Assembly (NCBI GenBank): GCA_019359035.1
Contig: JAHHIC010000082.1
Coordinates: 1-64,000, forward strand
DNA: 64,000 bases
From: Scytonematopsis contorta HA4267-MV1
Lineage (GTDB): Bacteria; Cyanobacteriota; Cyanobacteriia; Cyanobacteriales; Nostocaceae
Reading direction: 5' to 3'
The notes beneath the pieces were generated by a model. The model had not been told where the DNA came from. It made no database searches and saw nothing but the letters and a program-made list of their open reading frames with translations. Numbering within the stretch: the stretch's first letter is position 1; every line of letters starts with the position of its first letter. Shown here one piece after another: positions 9,394-18,100 of this stretch. Both the position numbers and the translations under genes were made by a program.

Positions 9394-10731
9394 TTACAAC
9401 CCTGGAAAGCGACGGTTACGGAAAGCATCGACAAACAAACGGTGGTCTTCATAGGCAATTGCACCATAGTTTTCGCCAAAACTGACAATTGATTCGACGA
9501 ATTTATCTTCCCTTCCTTTCAAAAGGTCAGAAATTGCCTTTTCGGTAGAAAATGGCACTAACGTCTTGTCGCTATCGTCATCTGAAACACAATGAATTTT
9601 AGCAACAGCTTGTCCCAGATAACCCAGCACTTCCAGGATTTCCCCAAAGTTATTGATGGAGTCCCAATTCAAATCTTCCTTATATGGTGAAGCCTCATCC
9701 ACCAAATGACCAACTCCGTTTATGGTTGTGTAACCCAACCAAGGGTCAGTATGTGCTTGAAGTGCCCGCTGCGAAATCACTGTCCGATGGGCATTGTGTA
9801 AGAAGTAGTTTTTGATACTTGGGTCTGTAACTGCGATACTCGGTGCAGCCGCTAAAGATGGCTTCATGAATATCAGAATGTCATTTTCCAATGCTTGAGT
9901 ACGACCTTCCAGCAAGATATTATAGGTTAACTGTCCAGCACTACCAATACCCAATGATTGAGTGTCTACAATATCTTTGATTTTGTAAGTGGTATAATCG
10001 GCAAACCGCTTACTGGGTGGAATTGTTTCTAAATAGTTATTAAATGCCTTGGTAATTTTGGCATAAGTATCACTGTCTATGGAAGAAACGGTGGAAGTAC
10101 GAGTAATCTTGCGCTCATAATTTTCAATCCGTGTCCAGTATTCCAATAGCTTGATACGTGTATTCAAGCGGGTTTTTTGTAACAGTGCCAGCACCTTACC
10201 GCTAGTGTTGTTTAGAGTAAGCGCAAATTCGTTATCTCCTGAGTTTTTAGCGAAGTGATTGACCTGGTTCACATAACTTTGTGTAAATTTGGCGATTGCT
10301 TGACGAATTTCGTCGTCACTGAGTGCTTTCTGATAGCCCAACAGGCTTAAGCTAGCAGCTAATCGCTTTAAATCCCAGGTGAATGGACCGACGTAAGACT
10401 CATCGAAATCGTTAACATCAAATACAAACACGCCTTCGCTGTTCATATATGTGCCAAAGTTCTCTGCATGGAGGTCTCCATGAATCCAAACACGACTAGT
10501 TTTTTCGTCATGAAATGGGTCTTGCTCGTCAGCTAAATCGCTAAAAAACAGAATGGCGCTTCCACGATAGAAAGCAAACGGAGAAGCAGCCATTTTGCGG
10601 AATTTACTGCGCCATGCCGTAGGGTTAGCCTGCATCTGTTCACCACAGTGTCTACAAAACAAGTCGATGATGAACTTTTGGCGTTGCTCCGGTTTTTCCC
10701 TGCGAATGCGGTCAGTAATATCTGGCATCAA
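9394..10731 (-). CDS. DUF2252 family protein (kinase-like fold)
   Basis: Full-length DUF2252 protein of 445 residues. Kinase-like or phosphotransferase-like motifs are visible: HGDLHAENFG at residues 84-93, resembling an aminoglycoside-phosphotransferase catalytic loop, and FDVNDFDES at about 104-112, resembling a metal-binding aspartate motif. The true substrate of DUF2252 proteins is unknown. The gene lies between two caspase-type genes on the same strand. The gap to the upstream caspase-lipase gene carries an inverted CAGAAGGCAG-type repeat, so cotranscription is uncertain. Whether it belongs to the caspase system is inference from position only. Confidence 0.85.
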   Translation of the reverse strand: MMPDITDRIRREKPEQRQKFIIDLFCRHCGEQMQANPTAWRSKFRKMAASPFAFYRGSAILFFSDLADEQDPFHDEKTSRVWIHGDLHAENFGTYMNSEGVFVFDVNDFDESYVGPFTWDLKRLAASLSLLGYQKALSDDEIRQAIAKFTQSYVNQVNHFAKNSGDNEFALTLNNTSGKVLALLQKTRLNTRIKLLEYWTRIENYERKITRTSTVSSIDSDTYAKITKAFNNYLETIPPSKRFADYTTYKIKDIVDTQSLGIGSAGQLTYNILLEGRTQALENDILIFMKPSLAAAPSIAVTDPSIKNYFLHNAHRTVISQRALQAHTDPWLGYTTINGVGHLVDEASPYKEDLNWDSINNFGEILEVLGYLGQAVAKIHCVSDDDSDKTLVPFSTEKAISDLLKGREDKFVESIVSFGENYGAIAYEDHRLFVDAFRNRRFPGL

Positions 10732-10775
10732 TTTTATCCTTCAAGTTCCTAAGTAAGGTGTTATCGGGGAAAGGC

Positions 10776-10919
10776 AGAAGACAGAAGGCAGACGGCAGAA
10801 GGGAAAAATAAGTTAATAAGGTAATAAGTAGTACCTTTTACGCAGTGTACCTACCACATAGGCATAACCACGAACTAGTTTGCTCCTTCTGCCATCTGCC
10901 ATCTGCCTTCTGCCTTCTT
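10776..10919. repeat. Inverted purine/pyrimidine repeat (GGCAGAAGGCAG type)
   Basis: GGCAGAAGACAGAAGGCAGACGGCAGAAGG at the left and its approximate complement (CTTCTGCCATCTGCC...) at the right border flank about 80 bases, and could fold into a long hairpin between the DUF2252 gene and the caspase-lipase gene. A related single copy lies at about 42905-42930. Confidence 0.6.
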
Positions 10920-13900
10920 TATTTAACCTGGTCAGTTCTAGGTGTATTTTGATTGTCAACCTGAGTATTGCTACCTTGGTGTGCCATCAAAAATCCACTC
11001 ACGAACAATGCACCTAATAGTCCCATAATTCCGCTAGTAGTCCATATAGATGAATTACTGCTAGGATTATCATTAGTATTATTACTAATTGTGGTGACAT
11101 CATTTGTCAAGTTTTTAACCTTATCTTGGGATGTTGTCGCTATTTCTGTGTGATTAAGAGCGTGTAAAACAGCCTGAGAAAGTGCAGTTAAGCCGATAGG
11201 GTCGCTAAAGTAAACCAGGTGGTCACAACCAACTTCTTGAATTTGCGGTTGGTGTTGACGGTTCATGTTAAGATTTGTTATGCTGACCACCGTTGCAGCG
11301 ATATCGTTTGTTTGACCAAAGAAAGGTAGTGCAACAGCTTTACTAAATAACTTTTGCATCAATCTTTGAATACGATTCGACTCTTCTGTCCCAGGTGTAA
11401 GTGCAGCAGGTGCGATTGATGTGTTACCTGCAATAATGGTATACGGGATACCTGGGTCTGGACTTTCGGCTAAATTTTTCAAGAAATCTGAGTTAGGAAG
11501 CATTTGTTCTAAACATACTTGCATGTTGTTTAGGTTAACTTCTGCACGTTTGTTAATTACTTTCAGCAACATTCCTAAAACTGGCACAGGCCAGGTAATT
11601 GTCGATAAGCCATTTAACCCTAAAGTAAGTGCAGTCATTGCCATATCTTCAACTTTTGGCCAGGGGGAACCACCGTTTGGTGTACCCAGCATAATTAAGT
11701 GTTGTGCAATTTGGTTTCCACCTTCCCGTTCAATAAACCAACGTGAAACTAAACCTCCCATTGAATGAGCGATGATATGCAGTTGTTTACCGTGATTTTC
11801 GGTAAGTCCTACTGCTTGTAGTCTTTCTTTTAGTAATTTGGCGTTTTCTTCGATGGGTGTGTTGAGATTTTCGTAGTCGAAGGTGAGAACTACATCGTAT
11901 AAGTCAGCAAGAGATTTTTCCTGACCGTCTATTTGCACTTTTGCTAAATGGATGCAGGGAACTATACTTTCTGTATCACCTATTATCCCATGTATATAGA
12001 CTGCTACTCGTTGTGCTTTGGCTACTTCTGCTTGGATTTGTTGTAAATTGTTGGTGTAGTTAACTTTTCCATCAACGCTAACGTTAGCTAATGCTAATCT
12101 GGGATAATCGTATTGCGCTCCGAATTTTTGGGTAACTACTTTTTGAAAGTAAATGCTGACTGCGCTTTGCAGACTACGGGTTGATTCATCTGGGTTAGGA
12201 TTATTTTCGATTAATCTGTCTAATACAATTTCTGTTTTTCCGTTGGGGGTTGTTTGTGTATGTCCCGTAGGTAAATAAAATTCACCATCATAGGTAAAGG
12301 CTAAAAGTTCTTCGTTATCTTCTAAGGTGGTATCAACAACGAGTTTTAGAGGATTGCTGGGAGTAACTACCGATGGGTCTTCGATATCGCTTATTTGCAA
12401 TACGTTTAATTCTGGTTCCAGTCCACGAGTTGCGGTGTTGAATTTGAAAGGGTTAACTCCTGCACGTCCACGCAATATTGGGGGTAATGTATTACTTCCT
12501 AAGCTACGGGTTCCTGTTCCTGCTGATTCGTTCGCATTCATAAGACGAACTTTTGCGCTTAGGTCTGGATGTGCTTGTAATTGTACTCCAGCAGCAAGGG
12601 GAACTGTTTCTTCTCCTTTGGGTACAGCAGTTGTGGGTTGAGGACGTACTGTGGTAAAGGCTATTTGAGTTGTTACCCAATCGTCGTAAACTTCTTCTTC
12701 GTCTGAACCTAAAATATCACGAGATGGTATGCGGTTCATCAAGCTGTTTAAGGTACCATTTCCTCGACGGGGATGTTTAACGTCACGAACAGATGCTGAG
12801 TCCAGTTCTTTTAGTTCGAGTAATCCTGCATCAAATTCGGCTGTACTGACGATTAATTTCAGGATATCTTTTGCTTCTGTGACTCCCTGCTGCCAATATT
12901 TATCTTTGACTTCAGGCTTAATTTCTCTCCCGTCTAGTGCCCAAGCTTCTTCTCCTGCGTTTAACCAAATTCCACCACCTTCAAAGAAGCCACTTTGAAC
13001 AGCGTAACGTTCAGTTAAATCCAGTAAAGCACAATAAAGACGCTTGTCGCTGTTATTTTTCAGTCTAATTTTGATAGCTGGTCGTTTCCACTGGCCGTTT
13101 TGTTGTTCGTACTGGATACGAATTTCTGTTCCTTGTAGTGGTTGACCGTTTTGATAAACTGATAGTTCTATTGCATTTGGTGCAATGCTGCTAGTTGCTG
13201 GACTAGCAAGCTCAACAATATTCATCCAACGGGTTATGTGTTCTAACCGTTGAATCGCTTGAAAGGCTGTTGACTGATTATATCCATCAAGGTTTTCAAC
13301 TAAAGCACGACCGTCGGCTGGACGTGTGATTATATATTTATCATATGAAGCTAGCAATTCAAACTCAGCTTTTTCTATTGTTTCTACAGAGCGTAGATAT
13401 AAGGATGGCTGGTTATTATTAGAAGTCTCTATTGCTTTACGAGCTAATTCCACTCCTTGTGGTTCACCCGATATTATCACTCCTTTGGGGGGTAAAGGTA
13501 AACTGGTGACGATTGCTTTAAACGTCATATTCAGACTAGGGTTGCTGATACCGCTAATTTCTACTTTACTTAATTGCGGCAGCACTTCCACCACTTTCGC
13601 TTTTGCGATCGCCAATTTTGCATCTTGTAATTGTGTAGCGGAAACCTCGAAAGGAAATAACGCTAAATTGGTGGTCTCATCCCCCATACCCAGGGAAACC
13701 CCTGTTGCAGCTCCACCATCCATTATCCAACCATACTCTCTGTGATAAGAAACAGTAAAATATGGTGTGCGCTCTCCTATTGCACCACCCAAGAAAAGTT
13801 CGTCCAAATCACTAGAACCAACAGCCTCTAATTGAGGTGATTGCTCTTTAACTTTACTCTTAACCAGCGCTTTAGCCCGCTTAATCAAATCTCGGTAACT

Positions 13901-14647
13901 TAAATTTCCATTAGCCTTTTTCAAAGTATCAACCAAGAAGAAAGAAAAAGCTCCCCTTGGTTGACCATCACCGTTATACTCTTTAGCCAGTTCATTATTC
14001 AAACAAGCCGAAAGAAAAATATGTTTCCCTGTCGCTACAGCAAAACCACCAGAATTTAACTCTAAACTACGGGAAGATGCTGGCGAAATTATACCAGCAT
14101 CTTGAACGGAAAAAATAAAACTATCCAAAGGACGCTGTCTATCATCCTTAGGAGCCATGCGAGTGGCTGTTTGCACTTCCACATCACGACTACCTGAACC
14201 GGAGTGACAGCAGTCCATAATAATTGTAATATGCGGATTTTTTTGGGCAACCTTGGCTATTAACTTTGCTAATTCTTTGTCCGCTAAATCCCAAGCACCA
14301 TTTCGACGACTGTCATAACAAACAATCGTTTCATCCATTCCATCGGGTTCAAATGCTAAAAATTCTTTTGGTGCATTTTCTTGGGCACCATGTCCAGCAT
14401 AATAAAAAAAGGCAACATCTTCACTAGTCGCCTGAGTTAAATGTTGCTCAAAACCGTCAATAATCGCTTGACGGGTTGCATCTTGATTTAAAAGTGTACG
14501 TATATTTAATTGATACCCCTCGCTACTCACACGCTGTTCTAGATATCCTTTTATTGCCATGATATCGTTGACACATCCCTTCAAGGGGGGGATAGGGGAT
14601 TTATATTCATCGATACCAACTAACAAGGCATAAATATTACGTGTCAT
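10919..14647 (-). CDS. Caspase-like protease fused to a lipase-type alpha/beta hydrolase, tail-anchored
   Basis: The N-terminal about 280 residues are a C14 caspase-like domain with H86 (YYAGHG) and the DCCHSG motif (catalytic Cys about C147). A middle region of about 400 residues has beta-rich segments and no recognised enzyme motif. From about residue 880 a serine hydrolase begins: VAVYIHGIIGD (oxyanion region) and the nucleophile elbow AHSMGG with S962, followed by LGTPNGGSPW, as in lipase/PGAP1-like hydrolases. A downstream CDHLVYF may supply the catalytic His. A single hydrophobic helix near the C-terminus (GIMGLLGALFVSGFL) suggests membrane anchoring. The ATG at 14647 is preferred over an upstream TTG at 14653. 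Fusion of protease and lipase suggests proteolytic control of a membrane-damaging hydrolase. This is inferred. Confidence 0.88.
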   Translation of the reverse strand: MTRNIYALLVGIDEYKSPIPPLKGCVNDIMAIKGYLEQRVSSEGYQLNIRTLLNQDATRQAIIDGFEQHLTQATSEDVAFFYYAGHGAQENAPKEFLAFEPDGMDETIVCYDSRRNGAWDLADKELAKLIAKVAQKNPHITIIMDCCHSGSGSRDVEVQTATRMAPKDDRQRPLDSFIFSVQDAGIISPASSRSLELNSGGFAVATGKHIFLSACLNNELAKEYNGDGQPRGAFSFFLVDTLKKANGNLSYRDLIKRAKALVKSKVKEQSPQLEAVGSSDLDELFLGGAIGERTPYFTVSYHREYGWIMDGGAATGVSLGMGDETTNLALFPFEVSATQLQDAKLAIAKAKVVEVLPQLSKVEISGISNPSLNMTFKAIVTSLPLPPKGVIISGEPQGVELARKAIETSNNNQPSLYLRSVETIEKAEFELLASYDKYIITRPADGRALVENLDGYNQSTAFQAIQRLEHITRWMNIVELASPATSSIAPNAIELSVYQNGQPLQGTEIRIQYEQQNGQWKRPAIKIRLKNNSDKRLYCALLDLTERYAVQSGFFEGGGIWLNAGEEAWALDGREIKPEVKDKYWQQGVTEAKDILKLIVSTAEFDAGLLELKELDSASVRDVKHPRRGNGTLNSLMNRIPSRDILGSDEEEVYDDWVTTQIAFTTVRPQPTTAVPKGEETVPLAAGVQLQAHPDLSAKVRLMNANESAGTGTRSLGSNTLPPILRGRAGVNPFKFNTATRGLEPELNVLQISDIEDPSVVTPSNPLKLVVDTTLEDNEELLAFTYDGEFYLPTGHTQTTPNGKTEIVLDRLIENNPNPDESTRSLQSAVSIYFQKVVTQKFGAQYDYPRLALANVSVDGKVNYTNNLQQIQAEVAKAQRVAVYIHGIIGDTESIVPCIHLAKVQIDGQEKSLADLYDVVLTFDYENLNTPIEENAKLLKERLQAVGLTENHGKQLHIIAHSMGGLVSRWFIEREGGNQIAQHLIMLGTPNGGSPWPKVEDMAMTALTLGLNGLSTITWPVPVLGMLLKVINKRAEVNLNNMQVCLEQMLPNSDFLKNLAESPDPGIPYTIIAGNTSIAPAALTPGTEESNRIQRLMQKLFSKAVALPFFGQTNDIAATVVSITNLNMNRQHQPQIQEVGCDHLVYFSDPIGLTALSQAVLHALNHTEIATTSQDKVKNLTNDVTTISNNTNDNPSSNSSIWTTSGIMGLLGALFVSGFLMAHQGSNTQVDNQNTPRTDQVK

Positions 14648-14828
14648 AACCAACCCTTCTCTTCCTTAGCTTTTCCCAAAAAAAGACCAGGATTTTGCTT
14701 AAAGCTCTATCACAGGTCTCCATATACATTTATAGTTTCGGAAAATAGCGGTTATGCACTACGTAACAAATATATAAATTTATACTTTATATATATTTTA
14801 TGGAAGGAAAATAGAATTGCCGATTGCA

Positions 14829-14966
14829 GGTTATGAATTCTCGGTTGTGGATTTTAATTTGCATAGGTTATAAATTGTCGGTTGTGGGTTATGTATTACC
14901 CGGGTTATAAATTGTCGGTTTTGGGTTATGTTTTACCCGGGTTATAAATTGTCGGTTGTGGGTTAC
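14829..14966. repeat. Tandem repeat, 37-bp period, about 4 copies
   Basis: Units start at about 14829, 14866, 14903 and 14940 with the core GGTTATAAATTGTCGGTTG. Two units carry ACCCGGGT, so CCCGGG occurs at about 14899 and 14936. It lies between the caspase-lipase start and a PD-(D/E)XK gene end. The rest of the 14654-15002 gap is AT-rich with no gene seen. Confidence 0.8.
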
Positions 14967-14994
14967 GTAGAGACGTTACATGTAACGTCTCTAC
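14967..14994. repeat. 28-bp perfect palindrome GTAGAGACGTTACA and complement
   Basis: Member of the GTAGAGACG...CGTCTCTAC family found at about eight places in the window. Here it lies a few bases downstream of the stop of the minus-strand PD-(D/E)XK gene, a position where it could serve as a transcript-end hairpin. Confidence 0.85.
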
Positions 14995-15002
14995 ATTTGG
15001 GA

Positions 15003-15626
15003 CTACTGACGAACTAGATTAGCTAGGCGTCTTAGTATTTGCACGACCCGACATAAATCATCTTCACGGTCAACCGAAAAGACATGTGACAAAGCGTACT
15101 GGAGAATATTCCCTTTAACCATTTTGATAAATTTGAACTCATTACCATTGGTGACAAAACCGTACATGGGTTTTTCTGGATTAGGATTACCTAACATGTA
15201 AGCTAATGCTTGGGGAATTGCTGCAACGAGAGAATATTCTGCTCGCTTTGCTTCTATGACGGTTACCCAAAACGGAGGATGGAAAGCTAATATGTCAATT
15301 CGTCCTCGAATAATTTTGCCTTCGTCTTCTGAGATGATTTTTACTTCTTCTTCGGAAGCTATATAAAAAGGTGGCTGATAAAAACCTGCTTGACGCAATA
15401 GAGGAGATAGCACCACCATTTTAACAACAGGTTCTAATATCTGGTACTTGGATAAGTGGAGATATTCTGCTTTAACTTGGTTGATGGATTGCTTTTCTGA
15501 ATCGCTCAACTCAGGTAAACCGTTTTGCCACTCAGGGAAAAACTGTTCGTCGTCAGAATATTGTAGACCAAAGTCATCTATCAATTGGGCTAGAGTGATA
15601 TCTTTACCCTGGATAACTTGAACCAT
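15003..15626 (-). CDS. PD-(D/E)XK nuclease-like protein (HsdR N-terminal type)
   Basis: A 207-residue protein with a PD-(D/E)XK nuclease core: D111 (GRIDIL), then E125 and K127 (VIEAKRAE), followed by the conserved QALAYML and FVTNGNEFKFIK strands. It resembles the small cyanobacterial restriction-type family related to the N-terminus of type I HsdR subunits. A close paralogue lies at 51263-51889 with the same catalytic positions. No partner methylase is adjacent. Nuclease activity is inferred from motifs, and the cellular role is unknown. Confidence 0.8.
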   Translation of the reverse strand: MVQVIQGKDITLAQLIDDFGLQYSDDEQFFPEWQNGLPELSDSEKQSINQVKAEYLHLSKYQILEPVVKMVVLSPLLRQAGFYQPPFYIASEEEVKIISEDEGKIIRGRIDILAFHPPFWVTVIEAKRAEYSLVAAIPQALAYMLGNPNPEKPMYGFVTNGNEFKFIKMVKGNILQYALSHVFSVDREDDLCRVVQILRRLANLVRQ

Positions 15627-15718
15627 TTGCTCGTACCTTTATACTATTACTCTATTTATAGCGATAGCTCTGGAATTTGTAGATGTGATTGTTTCAATGG
15701 TTACATCAATTTATTAAA

Positions 15719-15786
15719 ATAAAAAAGATGCTTTAGAATATATCTAAAGCATCCCCGTGCTTTTTCTCGGACGATTCACCGTTTAC
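15719..15786 (-). ncRNA. Candidate small RNA with its own promoter and terminator
   Basis: On the minus strand a transcript of about 68 nt is predicted. It begins near 15786, downstream of a well-spaced promoter, and ends in a perfect 11-bp stem (GATGCTTTAGA / TCTAAAGCATC, 15727-15753, loop ATATA) followed by a U-rich run (TTTTTTATTTTAA). It lies between divergent protein genes, so the terminator serves neither of them. It was not recognised as Yfr1, Yfr2, 6S or another named cyanobacterial RNA. No ORF is evident. Confidence 0.55.
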
Positions 15787-15792
15787 AGTACA

Positions 15793-15821
15793 AATATACC
15801 ACAACTGTCAGCTAGTGTAAA
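15793..15821 (-). promoter_or_regulatory. Sigma70-type promoter TTTACA-N17-TATATT
   Basis: Read on the minus strand: the -35 box TTTACA (15816-15821), a spacer of 17 bases, and the -10 box TATATT (15793-15798). The initiation point would be about 15786. It drives the candidate small RNA, or alternatively the PD-(D/E)XK gene if the terminator is bypassed. Confidence 0.55.
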
Positions 15822-15849
15822 GAAATTTTCAAAAAATAGGATTAGCAAT

Positions 15850-15935
15850 TCGCAATTCCCTACTCCCCACTCCCCACAGACACGATTAATCGTGTCTCTA
15901 CCCATTCCCCATTCCCCATTCCCCATTCCCCACTC
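15850..15935. repeat. STRR heptamer tract (CCCCACT/CCCCATT) with palindrome
   Basis: CCCCACT and CCCCATT heptamers flank an AGACACGATT-AATCGTGTCT palindrome at about 15878-15897. This is the short tandemly repeated repetitive sequence type of heterocystous cyanobacteria. It ends just before the GST gene start. Confidence 0.8.
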
Positions 15936-15944
15936 CGAATTCAT

Positions 15945-16940
15945 ATGGCTCTACCTCCAAAGTTGATTATCCAATTCGGTAAGTTTGTTTGGACAACTAT
16001 GTGGAAAATAATGATGTCCAACATGGCTCCACGTAGTACCAGAGGGGATTATATTCGTCCTGACAGCCAGTTTCGTGATGTTATTTCTTTGCCAGAGCCA
16101 GGACGTTATAAACTAATAGTGGGAATGGGTTGCCCTTGGGCGCATCGAACCCTTATAGTGAGGGCACTTAAAGGATTGGAAGATGCGATACCTGTTGTGA
16201 TTGTTTCTCCTTCTCCGATTGAGGGTGGTTGGATGTTTGAGGAGGAACAAGAGGGTTGCCGAACTGTTGCTCAGTTTTATAAATCTTGCTCCCCGGATTA
16301 CACTGGACGCTCTACGGTTCCAGTTTTGTGGGACAGTCAGACTAAAAAAATAATTAATAACGAAAGCTCGGAAATTATCGTCATGTTGAACTCGGAGTTT
16401 AACGAGTTCTCTAAATACCCTGACTTGGATTTATATCCTCCAGAACTAAAGGAGAAAATTGACTCTTGGAATGAGAAGATTTACCACGCTGTTAATAATG
16501 GGGTTTATCGTTGTGGCTTTGCTCAGACCCAGGAAGCTTACAATTTAGCTTGTGATGAATTGTTCCAAGTTTTAGATGAAATTGATGCAGCTTTAAGTAA
16601 TAGCAGGTATCTTTGTGGAGATAAGGTGACTCTAGCTGATGTGCGTTTATTTACTACCTTGTTCCGCTTTGATAGTGTATATTACGGTATTTTTAAATGT
16701 AATCGCCGTAGAATTGTTGATTATTCAAATTTAAAAGGTTATTTATGCGACATCTATCAGCTGAGTGGTGTTGCGGATACTTGTGATTTAGATAGTGTTA
16801 AACGTGATTATTACGGTAATCTGTTCCCGCTAAATCCTGGGGGTATTATTCCTTCTGGACCGGATATAAGTTATTTGTGTGAACCACATAATAGAGACAA
16901 AACATGTTTAGTCTCTACAAAAGTTGCTTTAGGTTCGTAG
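15945..16940 (+). CDS. Glutathione S-transferase, xi class (glutathionyl-hydroquinone reductase-like)
   Basis: A 331-residue cytosolic enzyme of the Ecm4/YqjG/PcpF class, which reduces glutathionyl-hydroquinones by thiol exchange. The class signature GCPWAHR is present with catalytic C63, as is the thioredoxin-like VPVLWD strand. The C-terminal helical domain shows GVYRCGFAQTQEAY and YLCGDKVTLADVRLFTTL. Length and the C-terminal NPGGIIPSGP tail match the family. It probably handles quinone or oxidative stress products. It stands alone, with repeats on both sides. Confidence 0.92.
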   Translation: MALPPKLIIQFGKFVWTTMWKIMMSNMAPRSTRGDYIRPDSQFRDVISLPEPGRYKLIVGMGCPWAHRTLIVRALKGLEDAIPVVIVSPSPIEGGWMFEEEQEGCRTVAQFYKSCSPDYTGRSTVPVLWDSQTKKIINNESSEIIVMLNSEFNEFSKYPDLDLYPPELKEKIDSWNEKIYHAVNNGVYRCGFAQTQEAYNLACDELFQVLDEIDAALSNSRYLCGDKVTLADVRLFTTLFRFDSVYYGIFKCNRRRIVDYSNLKGYLCDIYQLSGVADTCDLDSVKRDYYGNLFPLNPGGIIPSGPDISYLCEPHNRDKTCLVSTKVALGS

Positions 16941-16959
16941 TAGCGCTTTAGCGCCACAT

Positions 16960-17148
16960 GAAAAATAGTAGGTTGGGTTGAGGCTTTGGGAAACCCAACA
17001 TTAGTAAATAGTAGGTTGGGTTGAGGCTTTGGGAAACCCAACATTTTTATTGCTTTTAATTGAGCATAAGGCTAATGATGGGTTACGGCGTTATTATATT
17101 TATCGTGTGACACCAGGAGTTATCGTACGCCTAACCCATCCTACATAT
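16960..17148. repeat. Direct and inverted AGGTTGGGTTGAGG / AACCCAACA repeats
   Basis: Two direct copies of a unit TAGGTTGGGTTGAGG...GAAACCCAACA (about 16970-17044), each a hairpin, are followed by a GGGTTACGGCG...CGCCTAACCCATCC inverted repeat (about 17079-17145). These are typical interspersed repeats between convergent genes. Confidence 0.7.
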
Positions 17149-17150
17149 AG

Positions 17151-17978
17151 TTAATCTCTGTATTTCCAAGTTTTTCCCCAAGGAGGATTTCCAATATTTT
17201 TCCAAAAAGCTTTTGCTAATCTTTCGTTTATTTCATCAAACAATTTTTGATTTCCGACTTCTCGGTCAACATAATTATATATTCCATCTGTTCCCACTTC
17301 TAAAGCATACCATTTTCCTGTTTTATTTTTTAATAGGTCAACCACACCAAAGCTATTATATAAATCGGTTGAGATTAAAGCTGCTTTAACGACTTCTTGT
17401 GCTTCTTTCTCTGGACTTTCACCATATTCATAAATTGCACCTCCCTGATGAGATACCCAAGGATTTTTATTATTTTTATCTTGGAATCTTCTAGCATTAA
17501 AGCCGAATATTTCACTATCAACACAATATAATCTATAAACTTCAGGTATTTGCAACTCAATAAATTCTTGGAGTAAGAATGGCTTTGGCCAACCTTTGGG
17601 AATTTGACTGATTTTTTCAATAAATCGATGATTGATTCCACCACATCCAATTGGGTATTTTAATATCCATTTAATATAGAAATGTTCCGACAAAATTGAC
17701 TCAACATCTTTTTCATCTTGGACAACAAAAGTTTTTGGTCTTGCTACAGAGAATTGATTAAATCTTTTTTCAATATTTCTCTTATCTGCGGCTATTTTAA
17801 TCGAATTAATTGGTATAAAGTTATTGATATTATAATTTTCTGATTCTTCGATACAAAGGGTATAATTTATGTCACAAAATTTTTCTTGTATTTCTACCCA
17901 TAAAGCTTCCGAAAGTATGTTAGCTAATTTTTCAAAAGCCCATTTACCATTACTAGTATTAATAATTGCTGGTCTCAT
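17151..17978 (-). CDS. ATP-grasp domain protein (RimK-like ligase)
   Basis: A 275-residue protein with ATP-grasp features: a lysine strand (WILKYPIGCGGINHRF, about 108-123), the hinge LLQEFIE, and the Mg/ATP-binding segment FGVVDLLKNKTGKWYALEVGTDGIYNY near the C-terminus. The fold suggests an ATP-dependent carboxylate-amine ligase, as in RimK or tubulin-tyrosine-ligase-like enzymes. Substrate and partners are not evident, and no precursor peptide gene was recognised beside it. It is transcribed divergently from the restriction-modification operon. Confidence 0.7.
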   Translation of the reverse strand: MRPAIINTSNGKWAFEKLANILSEALWVEIQEKFCDINYTLCIEESENYNINNFIPINSIKIAADKRNIEKRFNQFSVARPKTFVVQDEKDVESILSEHFYIKWILKYPIGCGGINHRFIEKISQIPKGWPKPFLLQEFIELQIPEVYRLYCVDSEIFGFNARRFQDKNNKNPWVSHQGGAIYEYGESPEKEAQEVVKAALISTDLYNSFGVVDLLKNKTGKWYALEVGTDGIYNYVDREVGNQKLFDEINERLAKAFWKNIGNPPWGKTWKYRD

Positions 17979-18037
17979 ATTTACATAGCCCCTCTATTCA
18001 TAAATAATTAATTTATATACTTGAGAAAACGAATTTC

Positions 18038-18066
18038 TTGACTACACATATCAGTACTGGTATACT
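18038..18066 (+). promoter_or_regulatory. Sigma70-type promoter TTGACT-N17-TATACT for the R-M operon
   Basis: TTGACT at 18038-18043 and TATACT at 18061-18066 with a 17-base spacer. Predicted initiation near 18073 leaves a leader of about 28 nt before the GTG start of the methyltransferase. No controller gene was seen. Confidence 0.6.
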
Positions 18067-18100
18067 CATATGGTTATTTAATGCCTAGGAATTTGTAGCA

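Noticed and set aside
13605-13612. GCGATCGC octamer as a sign of HIP1-rich genome
   Set aside because: Only three copies were spotted (13605, 26242, 63430), too few for a HIP1-rich genome. Absence of a count by computer limits this.
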